Assembly (NCBI GenBank): GCA_038211295.1
Contig: JBBQVS010000046.1
Location: 1 to 31,172, forward strand
Direction of reading: 5' to 3'
From: JBBQVS01 sp038211295
GTDB lineage: Bacteria > Chloroflexota > Ktedonobacteria > Ktedonobacterales > Ktedonobacteraceae
Length of the DNA stretch: 31,172 bases
Within the stretch, counting starts at the first letter, position 1; each line of letters opens with the position of its first letter. The position numbers were made by a program, and so were the translations under genes. Below the pieces are notes generated by a model that was not told the origin of the DNA, made no database searches, and worked only from the letters and a program-made list of their open reading frames with translations. Positions 1-7,230 of the stretch are shown one piece after another.

Positions 1-499
1 TTGCCGTAAGCACCTCCGCTGCTCGTGTCGTGAGCGTTTCGTCGATGTCTACCGTTGTGAGCAGATACGGGTCGTGCGTAAGCGTCGCGAGCAGAGCGGC
101 GTTATAGCCTGTTCCCGTCCCAATCTCTAAGACCCGTTGGCCTGCCTGCACCGCAAGGGCTTCCAACATCTTTGCCATAACCGAAGGTCGCGAACTGGAA
201 CTGATAGGCCACTTACGAGCATCAAGCTGTACCACAAGCGACGCGTCGCGGTACACTGCTTCCAGATACGCTTCTGGCGAGAGCGTGCAAGCATCTTGCT
301 GACGCCATTGCATCTGTCCTCCGTTTTCTTGTTCATAAAACATCGGCACAAACCGTTCGCGTGGCATCGCCAGAAACGCTTGTTGTACCGCTTCAGACTG
401 GATTGCTCCGCTTGTGAGCAGCGATTGTACCAACTGGTGACGCAAGTGTTCTGAAAGATGTTCGGTTTTCGTGGAAGATGACGAACGGGAAAGATTCAC
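1..499 (-). CDS. Protein L-isoaspartyl O-methyltransferase-like enzyme of a graspetide locus (3' end outside window)
   Basis: SAM-dependent methyltransferase of the PCMT family. 166 residues are visible and the C-terminus lies beyond base 1. The SAM-binding motif I is VLEIGTGTGYN at about residues 123-133. It follows a family-typical SSSSRPSVMAKMLEAL stretch (about 100-115), and the acidic end of motif II (TVDID, 149-153) follows it. I place the start at a GTG (499-497) that overlaps the TGA of the ATP-grasp gene (GTGA), with AAAGGAG eight bases upstream; this GTG start precedes any in-frame ATG. Known family role: methylation of isoAsp or Asp side chains. In actinobacterial graspetide clusters (fuscimiditide type) a PCMT homologue methylates a core Asp, which then closes to an aspartimide. 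I infer the same here from the coupling to the ligase and precursor. A plain repair enzyme is the alternative, less likely given the overlap. Confidence 0.85.
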   Translation of the reverse strand, partial: MNLSRSSSSTKTEHLSEHLRHQLVQSLLTSGAIQSEAVQQAFLAMPRERFVPMFYEQENGGQMQWRQQDACTLSPEAYLEAVYRDASLVVQLDARKWPISSSSRPSVMAKMLEALAVQAGQRVLEIGTGTGYNAALLATLTHDPYLLTTVDIDETLTTRAAEVLTA

Positions 500-1485
500 A
501 AGCAATACTCCTTTGGGAAAACAAGCAGGTCTGCCATCGCTTCCTTCACGGGGAAGCGATGCTGTAACTGCGTTTGTAGCCAGTAGAACTGTCCGTTTGG
601 GTTCAGGTCAAGAAAGATGTACTCGCCTTCAGGCGTCACAAGAATATCCATAGACGAGAATTGCAACTGAAACATTCGCACCAGCGCAAGAACGTTCCTC
701 TTCACCGCTTCAGGAAGCACATGCACATCATACAGCAGGTCGGCGTATCCTTGCCGAAAATCTCTCTTCGCTCGTTCACTGTGCTGAGAATGAATCTCAG
801 CCGCAAAGACGTGCCGCCCAATCACGACCACCCGCAATTCCAGGCGTTTGGGAATGGCCTCTTGCAAGAGATGAGCCGTCGCACGGACACCTTCGAGCGC
901 GGAAAGATATTCTGGCAGAACAGGGCTTGTATAGATAAAGCGGGGGTGTTCCTCATCCTCTATCGCCCCTCTGGAGACCGCTTTCAGAATGATATTTCCT
1001 TGACACAACTCAAAGAACTCCCGCACGGCATCGGGATCGTTGGTCACAAGAGTTCGCGGAACGCGGAACCCGACCTGCTGTGCGGACGCCAGTTGCAAGG
1101 GCTTGAGGTCAGCCCTTCTAATCATGTGGGAACGACTCACCCACAGCGTTTCCTGAAACGTCAAACTCTCTAATGCCCCAAGCAGTCCACGATTCGCTTC
1201 TTCCTCCACAAAAGTGCGCTCGCCGGGCGTATAAGTGGGCGGGGCTTTATAGCGTTCTGGTCTTCGCCACCAGATACTTGCGAGCGTGTCTAACGCGACA
1301 CGACGGGATTGATAGGTAAGACTCCCGTTCATCCCTTCAGAAGTAAAAGTCGTTTGTAGTGTCACATGTTCAGGAAAATCGGCAAGATTGAAGCACAGCA
1401 CGTTTGCGCCTCGCGTGCGAACTTCTGCTGCAACGGGCAACATGTGAGGATCGTTGGCCCGCGTTAAGATGAGAACCTCTTTCAC
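496..1485 (-). CDS. MvdD-like ATP-grasp ligase (graspetide macrocyclase)
   Basis: 329-residue ATP-grasp enzyme of the RiPP-modifying type. Visible landmarks are IWWRRP (71-76), a motif seen in MvdC/MvdD-like ligases; candidate ATP-binding lysines near 128 and 168 (ILKAV); LLQEAIPKRLELRVVVIG (207-223), the central ATP-grasp strand with a conserved Glu; Asp280 (SSMDILV); and the metal-binding DLNPNGQ (293-299). Family knowledge: these enzymes phosphorylate Asp/Glu side chains of a precursor and link them to Thr/Ser hydroxyls or Lys amines, giving ester or amide macrocycles. The start is GTG at 1485, overlapping the TGA of the precursor gene, and its stop overlaps the GTG start of the methyltransferase gene. 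So precursor, ligase and methyltransferase are probably translationally coupled. Substrate and ring pattern are inferred, not seen. Confidence 0.9.
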   Translation of the reverse strand: MKEVLILTRANDPHMLPVAAEVRTRGANVLCFNLADFPEHVTLQTTFTSEGMNGSLTYQSRRVALDTLASIWWRRPERYKAPPTYTPGERTFVEEEANRGLLGALESLTFQETLWVSRSHMIRRADLKPLQLASAQQVGFRVPRTLVTNDPDAVREFFELCQGNIILKAVSRGAIEDEEHPRFIYTSPVLPEYLSALEGVRATAHLLQEAIPKRLELRVVVIGRHVFAAEIHSQHSERAKRDFRQGYADLLYDVHVLPEAVKRNVLALVRMFQLQFSSMDILVTPEGEYIFLDLNPNGQFYWLQTQLQHRFPVKEAMADLLVFPKEYCL

Positions 1486-1655
1486 GCATCTACATCCTCA
1501 TCTTGCTCTTGATCTTTTCTCACTACTCCATCTTGACTGGTTTCCGCTTCCGTCTCGGCCCCGGAGGTTTGGTCGCCATCGCGGGTAGGGATTGTTTTCT
1601 GGGCAAACAGCAGACTGAAAGGGGGACAGAGAACACGAACGGGGGGTGTTTCCAT
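1482..1655 (-). CDS. Putative ATP-grasp-modified RiPP (graspetide) precursor peptide
   Basis: A 57-residue ORF read directly from the minus strand. ATG is at 1655-1653, with AAGGAG nine bases upstream, and the TGA at 1484-1482 overlaps the ligase start. The N-terminal part METPPVRVLCPPFSLLFA carries the PFxLxFA-like element I recall from actinobacterial 'putative ATP-grasp-modified RiPP' leaders, where it is thought to bind the ligase. The rest is very hydrophilic. TSGAETEAETSQDG (about 30-43) alternates Thr/Ser with Glu, and the tail QDEDVDA is acidic, which suits omega-ester chemistry with side-chain acceptors and donors. Asp42-Gly43, and Asp26-Gly27 further upstream, are dipeptides prone to succinimide formation and fit the adjacent PCMT. 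The only Cys (residue 10) lies in the leader. The ring topology and leader/core border cannot be read from sequence. Confidence 0.8.
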   Translation of the reverse strand: METPPVRVLCPPFSLLFAQKTIPTRDGDQTSGAETEAETSQDGVVRKDQEQDEDVDA

Positions 1656-1684
1656 ATGAAAAGCTCCTTCTTATACTCCAGTAC

Positions 1685-1710
1685 AGGATGCCTTTTCAGT
1701 AAGGCATCCT
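1685..1710. other. Perfect 10-bp hairpin upstream of the precursor gene
   Basis: AGGATGCCTT (1685-1694) and AAGGCATCCT (1701-1710) form a perfect stem around a six-base loop. It lies 30 bases upstream of the precursor ATG in the 159-base gap after the flavoprotein gene. The T run (1710-1713) follows the stem on the plus strand only. For the minus-strand operon the hairpin has no U tract, so it looks more like a leader, processing or translation-control element than a terminator of the flavoprotein transcript. Confidence 0.55.
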
Positions 1711-1814
1711 TTTCTCTTGAACTCAGAGTCGAGTGTACACGAGGAAGGGAACAGAGGCAGAACAGAAAAGCACGAAAAAGGAACAGGAAATGTGTTTGTA
1801 AAAGCCCTGATTTC

Positions 1815-2357
1815 TCAAAGACGAGAGAGTTTTACGTGGTGAAGCGTCTCAACCACCTCATTCAAGGGAACCATCAATGGCGAAGGATAGCGTTCCGGCT
1901 CGTGAAGAACGTGAACCCCAGATGCGCGTAGTAGTGCAAGGCTCTTGGGAAAAGCGGGATGCCCAATCAAATCCATCTTGAGACAGGGAACCACAACAAT
2001 TGGCGGCCTTCCCCGTCCAAGTGCCTCACAAAGCAGGCTCACCACCAGCGTGTCACCAATTCCCTGCGCCCATTTGTTAAGCGTGTTGAAGGTCGTGGGC
2101 ATCACCAGAAGGGCGTCCGCTTTGGGCAACGTATCGGCCTCCTCTGGGAGTTTGTACTCTGTTCGTACCCGATGACCAGTAGCGATTTCAAGAGCCGGGA
2201 GGTCAATCCACTGACGAGCTTGTGGCGTTGCAACCACGCACACATCCCAGCCCACCGCTTGCAAGTGGGCAACAACAGAAGCCGTTTGCTGGGCGGGCGG
2301 CGCAGCACACACAAGTAGGTAGACAACAGGAGAGATACGAGTTTCAACTTCTTTCAT
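1815..2357 (-). CDS. HFCD-family flavoprotein (PPC decarboxylase/EpiD-like fold)
   Basis: 180-residue flavoprotein. It shows the Rossmann-like start VVYLLVCAAPPAQ (11-23), a central VMPTTFNTLNKWAQGIGDTL stretch (85-104) that matches the flavin-contacting P-x-[ST]-x-N-T element of the family, and VVVPCLKMDLIGHPAFPKSL (121-140) in place of the usual substrate-clamp motif. Family members bind FMN. They include PPC decarboxylase (CoaC) and peptidyl-cysteine decarboxylases such as EpiD and MrsD, but many short members have no known reaction. The gene starts 12 bases after the regulator ends and reads toward the precursor, so co-transcription is likely. The precursor has no C-terminal Cys, so an EpiD-type reaction on it is not supported. 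It could be a pathway enzyme of another kind or simply a neighbour. The ribosome-binding site (GAGAAG) is modest. Confidence 0.75.
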   Translation of the reverse strand: MKEVETRISPVVYLLVCAAPPAQQTASVVAHLQAVGWDVCVVATPQARQWIDLPALEIATGHRVRTEYKLPEEADTLPKADALLVMPTTFNTLNKWAQGIGDTLVVSLLCEALGRGRPPIVVVPCLKMDLIGHPAFPKSLALLRASGVHVLHEPERYPSPLMVPLNEVVETLHHVKLSRL

Positions 2358-2369
2358 ATGTTTTTCTTC

Positions 2370-3881
2370 TCACATAATACTTGTAGAGAGGAGAGTAAGA
2401 TGTTTCTCTAACTGTTTGACCTCGTTGGTTTCCTTCCACATCTTTAGTTCCGAATGAACTTTTCCAAGGCGTTCTAACACTGCTCTGGATTTGGTTTGGC
2501 ATGTCAAGACGAAGGCTTGATGTGAGTGTTGACATGCTTGTTCAATATTTCCTTGTTGCGTGTAAGCAAGTCCTATATCCGCGAGAAGGGTAGACTGCCG
2601 ACGAAAGGCTTGTGGCTCAAGGAGGGAAAGGGCCTGATGCAAAACTGGGAGTGCTTGAGCAGGACGACGAAGCTGAAGCAAACAAGCCCCTTCGTACCCT
2701 GCCAAGCGAGACGCACTAAAACCTGTTGCATAAGCGTCTTCTTCAAACGTTTCAGTGGCAATAATCTCTTTGGCGGTCTTGAGTGCAAGCTCACACGCTT
2801 GAGCATTGCCAAGATGAGCATGTACCTCTGCTTCCACAGCTAAAAGCCAGCAGGCAACGCGTGTGTTGTGAATATCCACTTGACGAACTTCTTGCAAAAG
2901 TGGCAAGGCTTTCTGTGGTTTCTTCCAATACGTTAGAAGCAAGATACTTCGTCCAATACCTACAGCCCACAACAAAGAATTTGATGCTGCTTGGGCAGCC
3001 TTGAGTGAGAATATATAATACGACCATGCAAGCTCATATTCTTGTCCATCAAAAAGGGTCTTCCCAAGAAGTTGGGCAACTTCCGCCGTAAGTGAGCAAA
3101 CCCGTTGAGCTGTTGCGCGTGAAGAAGTCCGTTGCAGGAGAGCGACAAGCAGCCGAAAATGTTCAGCTAAACTTCCTACGAGGTCGAGTGATGCATTTGT
3201 ACAGAGTCGCCAGTAGCTTGTAGTAATTGCCTCTACTTCTTCAAGTGCCAAATACCTGAAAGACATACACTCATCGCGAAAAGGAGCTTCATAGGTAAAA
3301 TGCATCAGCACGGTACTTGCGAGCATGAGAAGAGGAGAAAGAACCTGCTGATACGCTTGCCCTGTATATTCGGCATTCTTTGTAGAAATTTGAGCATCGT
3401 GCGTTCTTGCAAAGGTTGAGAATGATACATATGAAGCACACCATAAAGCACTGATTGAAGGGGAGCTTTCTCTTGACACTTCCTGAGCGGATGTTTTAGA
3501 CGAAAGAGCAGAACTCTTTTGTGAAGATGTATACGGCTCCCCCTCTACCAACTTCGCTCGAACCCGTTTGCCGATTGCTCGCACGCGCGGGGTCAGTCGC
3601 CGTTCGTCCTTTTCGCACTCCTGCTTTGCATTACTGTACACCTGCCACGCCTCGTAGCAACGTTCTTGTCGCTCTAACAACAAGAGTAGCCGACATAATA
3701 CACCCTCGTTCAAAATTTTGAGCAACGTCTGCGACTTCTCGCGGTTGTGCCATTCCTCGTGCAGCACCGGACGGTACACCCGTTCCCCGTTAGCCTGTAG
3801 TTCGCCACGCTCGCGTACAAATGGCCCCAATGCAGTAACGCGCACCTGTGGCGATGCCTCTTGTGGTGCTTCTCTGGTCAT
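2370..3881 (-). CDS. SARP/BTAD-type TPR regulator with apparently deleted DNA-binding half
   Basis: About 503 residues from the ATG at 3881, which has GGGGA seven bases upstream. An in-frame TTG at 3905 would add eight residues but lacks a good site. The N-terminus (VRVTALGPFVRERGE) matches the first strands of the winged-helix domain of SARP/AfsR-like regulators, and REKSQTLLKIL its first helix. The chain then jumps to LLLLLERQERCYEAWQVYSN and LTPRVRAIGKRVRA, which are typical of the end of the BTAD domain. The recognition helix and most of BTAD seem absent. The remaining 370 residues are helical TPR-like repeats, e.g. GYEGACLLQLRRPAQALPVL and ADIGLAYTQQGNIEQA. It probably acts through protein contacts, or is a decayed activator. 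It heads the graspetide operon, and control of that operon is an inference from position. Confidence 0.7.
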   Translation of the reverse strand: MTREAPQEASPQVRVTALGPFVRERGELQANGERVYRPVLHEEWHNREKSQTLLKILNEGVLCRLLLLLERQERCYEAWQVYSNAKQECEKDERRLTPRVRAIGKRVRAKLVEGEPYTSSQKSSALSSKTSAQEVSRESSPSISALWCASYVSFSTFARTHDAQISTKNAEYTGQAYQQVLSPLLMLASTVLMHFTYEAPFRDECMSFRYLALEEVEAITTSYWRLCTNASLDLVGSLAEHFRLLVALLQRTSSRATAQRVCSLTAEVAQLLGKTLFDGQEYELAWSYYIFSLKAAQAASNSLLWAVGIGRSILLLTYWKKPQKALPLLQEVRQVDIHNTRVACWLLAVEAEVHAHLGNAQACELALKTAKEIIATETFEEDAYATGFSASRLAGYEGACLLQLRRPAQALPVLHQALSLLEPQAFRRQSTLLADIGLAYTQQGNIEQACQHSHQAFVLTCQTKSRAVLERLGKVHSELKMWKETNEVKQLEKHLTLLSTSIM

Positions 3882-3940
3882 GCCAAGTTTCCCCTTTCCC
3901 CCCAAGACACGTTCTCAACGCAACGTACTTTTTCAGCATA

Positions 3941-3950
3941 AGTATACCAT
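3941..3950 (-). promoter_or_regulatory. Candidate extended minus-10 promoter of the regulator/graspetide operon
   Basis: On the minus strand this reads ATGGTATACT, that is TGG directly before TATACT (5 of 6 to TATAAT). It lies about 60 bases upstream of the regulator's ATG. The hexamer at minus-35 spacing (ATAGTA) is poor, so recognition would rely on the TGn element. Confidence 0.45.
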
Positions 3951-4136
3951 AGCTATATTCTTTTACTATCCCTTCTCACACGCTTTTCTCTAGTCTCCCC
4001 TTCCTGTGTGTTGTTGTTCCCGCCTCGTGCTTTTTTGTGCGTTCGTGGTGCGTTTAATCTACTCTCTCTTCATGGATGAAATATCTTATATCACAGGGAG
4101 AGATACAAACGAAAGAGGAAGACACAGAGATGAGCA

Positions 4137-4146
4137 ATGGTATACT
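4137..4146 (+). promoter_or_regulatory. Candidate extended minus-10 promoter of the TPR gene
   Basis: ATGGTATACT with TGn and TATACT, 76 bases before the ATG at 4223. No convincing minus-35 hexamer is present. It is the same ten-base string as the divergent copy at 3941-3950. Confidence 0.4.
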
Positions 4147-4222
4147 GAGAAACTAAGGAAAGATTTTAACACTTTTTGGTACTGGTAACGGGTACTCCAC
4201 GAGGCAATTAAGGAAAAAAGCA

Positions 4223-4603
4223 ATGGATGAGCAAGCTTCGCACAGGCAACAGGCTACGTTCTGGCTTACATATGGCAAGGAGTTGTCAACCGCGATACGC
4301 TACACAGCGGCACTCGCAGCAGTAGAAAAGGCAATTGTGCTTGACCCGACGAACGTTGAAGCGTGGTACGTCAAGGGAACAAGCCTGGCAATGGAGGCAC
4401 ATTATGGCGAGGCACTGACAGCTTTTGAGCAAACATTAAGCCTGGACAACACGTATGTACCTGCGTGGGACGGGAAAGCCTGGATACTCGGCATTCTCGG
4501 TCAAAAAAGCGAGGCATTACACGCCGTACAACGCGCGTTAGAGCTTGACCCACACTACTATCAGGCGCAAAAACGCAAAGAGCGGCTAGAAGCAATGAAG
4601 TAG
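4223..4603 (+). CDS. Small tetratricopeptide repeat protein
   Basis: 126 residues made almost only of TPR units. Three consecutive repeats run at about 27-43 (YTAALAAVEKAIVLDP), 44-77 (AWYVKGTSLAMEAHYGEALTAFEQ) and 78-113 (AWDGKAWILGILGQKSEALH, then ALELDPHY). Each shows the W/Y-G-Y-A-P spacing of the fold. No signal peptide or membrane segment is present, so a cytoplasmic scaffold for protein-protein contacts is likely. The start has AAGGA about ten bases upstream. It is followed on the same strand, after 84 bases, by the ABC exporter gene, but a functional tie is not evident. Confidence 0.85.
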   Translation: MDEQASHRQQATFWLTYGKELSTAIRYTAALAAVEKAIVLDPTNVEAWYVKGTSLAMEAHYGEALTAFEQTLSLDNTYVPAWDGKAWILGILGQKSEALHAVQRALELDPHYYQAQKRKERLEAMK

Positions 4604-4687
4604 ACTCCTTTGCTACAACCTCGGAAGAGCCACATCGTATCTCTGTTGACGATACTTATATAGAGACTATTTTGCTAGGAGTACAAC

Positions 4688-6570
4688 GTGGCACGCCGCT
4701 CTATCTCCGCCAACGGTCTAACGGCGGAAGATGTTCAGATAAAAGTCAAACCCAGTCGTTACAGAATATGGCGACTACTCAATTTCGCACGTCCCTACTG
4801 GTGGCAACTGGCAGGGCTTACGCTTCTTACCTTTGTCACAAGTACCCTGTCGCTCGTCTATCCAGCGTTCACGGGGAAGATCATCGATAGCGTCATTCAG
4901 AAAAATCAAGATGCACTGCATTCGATTATTTTTGTCTTGATCGCGCTGGCTCTGGTACAGGGTATTATCGGCTTTATCCAGAGTTTCTGGACAACCTCCG
5001 TTGGCGAACGCGTGCTGGTTGGGCTACGAACAAAGGTTTACGCCCACCTCCAACAGTTGCCATTGAGCTTTTCCAGGATAACCGCACTGGCGAACTGCTC
5101 AGTCGTCTCACAAATGATGTGACGCTTGTGCGTGGCACCATCACGGGCGACGTGATTAGCCTTGCCCAGAATGTAGTGACACTCCTCATAGGCGTAGTTA
5201 TTGTGATTGCAGGCCCCGATACTCTGCTTTCACAGGCAAGCCAACTCAACGTCCACCTGCCAACGACCCACGCAACGGCAAGTTTTGGCCCGACAATTCT
5301 TGTTATCGCGCTGATTCTCGTGCCAATCTTTATTCTTCCCTTCTTTACCAGTCGGTATCTGCGCCGTTACGTCAAACGTGAGTTAGCGACCCTGAGCGAA
5401 GCAACAGCAGCTTCAGAAGAGGCTATAGGAAACGCAAAGGTTGTCAAGGCGTTTACACGCGAAGACTACGAGACCACCCGCTATACCACGTTGGCGTGGC
5501 AACAGTTCGGCATTACCATGAAGCGTGCGCGTCTTTCCGCTGCTGTACAGGCGGGTACAACACTGCTAGGGCTAACAGGTCTCGCGGTCTTTCTCTGGTA
5601 TGGCGGCACGGCGGTACTCAATGGCTCCCTTACAATAGGCACGCTCACAACAATAGTCATTTACCTTGCCGTCCTGACACGTCCCTTTATCGCCCTGAGC
5701 AATCTCTATGGACAATTCCAGATTGGTTTAGGGGCGGCGGAACGTATCTTCGATCTGCTAGACCAGCCGCTTACACTCACTGACGACTCGAACGCCTCTC
5801 CATTGCCGTCAATCGAGGGCAGTTTGAGCTTTGAGCATGTCAACTTCAGCTACAACCCGGAAACACAAATACTTCATGATGTATCTTTTGAAGCGCAACG
5901 CGGGCAGGTCGTGGCACTTGTCGGGCCAAGTGGAGCCGGCAAAACGACAATCGCGAACCTGATTCCGCGCTTCTTCGATGTACAAGGTGGACGTATCACC
6001 GTTGATGGCTACGATATTCGCAGCGTGCAGGTCAAGAGTTTGCGCGAACAGATCGGGATTGTACTACAAGAGCCTGTGTTGTTCGGTACAACGGTGCGCG
6101 AAAATATTGCCTATGGTCGGCTTGACGCCACACAGGAGGAAATAGAGATTGTGGCACGTTCCGCCAATGCTCACGAATTTATCGAGAAATTGCCAGAGGG
6201 ATACAGCACACTGGTGGGCGAGCGCGGCGTGAAGCTATCGGGTGGACAGCGGCAACGCATCGCTATCGCGCGTGCGTTGTTACGTAATCCACGTATTCTC
6301 ATTCTCGACGAAGCTACCAGTTCGCTCGACAACGAAAGCGAGAGCCTTGTGCAAGAAGCTCTTGACCACTTGATGCGGAACCGCACAACAATTGTTATCG
6401 CGCACCGTTTAACGACCATTCAAAATGCCGACAAAATTGTTGTGATTGAGCAGGGGCGCATCATCGAACAGGGAAACCATGAGGCGTTGTTGGCGCAAAT
6501 GGGGGCGTACTATCGACTCTACACACGCACGTTTCGCGACCAGATTGCGCCTGCCTATACCAGCGATTAG
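4688..6570 (+). pseudogene. ABC exporter (ABCB-like half transporter) disrupted by a one-base deletion
   Basis: The reading frame starts at GTG 4688 (AGGAG six bases before) and runs to residue 128, the end of QQLPLSF. It then leaves the family sequence and stops at 5122. Adding one T to the TTTT at 5069-5072 restores QQLPLSFFQDNRTGELLSRL and continues without interruption to 6570. The restored protein, about 627 residues, has a six-helix membrane domain and then a complete nucleotide-binding domain: Walker A GPSGAGKTT, Q-loop VLQEPVLFG, signature LSGGQRQRIAIARALL, Walker B ILILDEATSSLD and the switch His in IVIAHRL. All catalytic motifs are intact, which suggests either a very recent mutation or a homopolymer sequencing error. 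Restart at the ATG 5119 would give a protein lacking the first membrane helices. The substrate is unknown; lipid, peptide or drug export are options for the family. Confidence 0.85.
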
Positions 6571-6585
6571 CACAGTTGAAACACC

Positions 6586-7230
6586 TTAAAAACTCAGCAT
6601 TTCTTGCGGAGCAAGGTGACGCACCTCAACCACGAAGTCCATTACGTCAGGTACAGCATAGGCAACCGTGAGTTCTACTGGTCGATGGCTTCGTGGACGC
6701 GGACGTGTAGAGAGCGGCTCCGTTTCGCTTGCCCAACCAGAAGTAGCCCATGTCGCATAGGGAACAAAGGTCGCACGGCTACGTTGTGCCGGTTGACGAC
6801 GCGCGTTGCCAGTGTTGATAGGCGTAAGCGTCACGCGTTCAGCATACTGTACAAGCAATGCTTGTGCATCGACTAGCAAAACCACATGCGGCAGCATTAG
6901 ACTTGCGCGTCGTAGGCGATTGAGCCGTTCGGTATCCAGCCAGAAGAAGACCTTTGAGTTGAGCAATATATACCATTGTGTCGGTGTGATACCATGCAGG
7001 CATCGCGCTAACACAGATGGCGACATCGGCTTCTGATGATTGACCACAACACCATTCGGCAGTACCACTTGCCCCACTCTATGATGTTGCCCGATGCGCT
7101 CCCGCTCATCGTCGCTTAGCGGCGCGAGGTCAAGCAGTGCTTGTGTACTCAGCAGACCACGTTGCTTGATAAAAGGCCAGTTCGTGGCGGGCGTGAGATG
7201 ATAGATAATAGGTGGAAGTTGCGTTTTCAC
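6586..7230 (-). CDS. DUF7002-like protein
   Basis: 214 residues resembling a conserved bacterial family of unknown function that I recall as DUF7002. It opens with IIYHLTPATNWPFIKQRGLL and has a fixed series of motifs: TPTQWYILLNSKVFFWLD (about 82-99), LVDAQALL, LTPINTGNARR (135-145), TFVPYATW and HRPVELTVAYAVPDVMDFV near the end. The 'YHLT..NW..I...GLLS' opening resembles the start of ADP-ribosyltransferase-fold proteins of the DarT/RES kind, but I see no proven catalytic triad, so no function is assigned. The GTG start at 7230 overlaps the stop of the glycosyltransferase gene by GTGA, which points to translational coupling. It converges on the ABC exporter, with only 15 bases between their ends. 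Confidence 0.75.
   Translation of the reverse strand: MKTQLPPIIYHLTPATNWPFIKQRGLLSTQALLDLAPLSDDERERIGQHHRVGQVVLPNGVVVNHQKPMSPSVLARCLHGITPTQWYILLNSKVFFWLDTERLNRLRRASLMLPHVVLLVDAQALLVQYAERVTLTPINTGNARRQPAQRSRATFVPYATWATSGWASETEPLSTRPRPRSHRPVELTVAYAVPDVMDFVVEVRHLAPQEMLSF

Larger units (their letters stand above)
3906..4222. other. Divergent intergenic region between the regulator and the TPR gene
   Basis: 317 bases that I judge to hold no gene; a 60-codon plus-strand ORF at 4006-4188 has no family resemblance and no clear ribosome-binding site. It carries two divergent copies of the extended minus-10-like ATGGTATACT: one on the minus strand at 3941-3950, facing the regulator, and one on the plus strand at 4137-4146, facing the TPR gene. 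Neither has a good minus-35 box at 16-18 bases. Confidence 0.5.

Noticed and set aside
4006..4188. 60-codon plus-strand ORF
   Set aside because: No ribosome-binding site, no family resemblance, and it overlaps promoter-like sequence.
4646..4673. TTGACG and TATTTT as a promoter for the ABC exporter
   Set aside because: The predicted transcription start would fall on the ribosome-binding site at 4677-4681.
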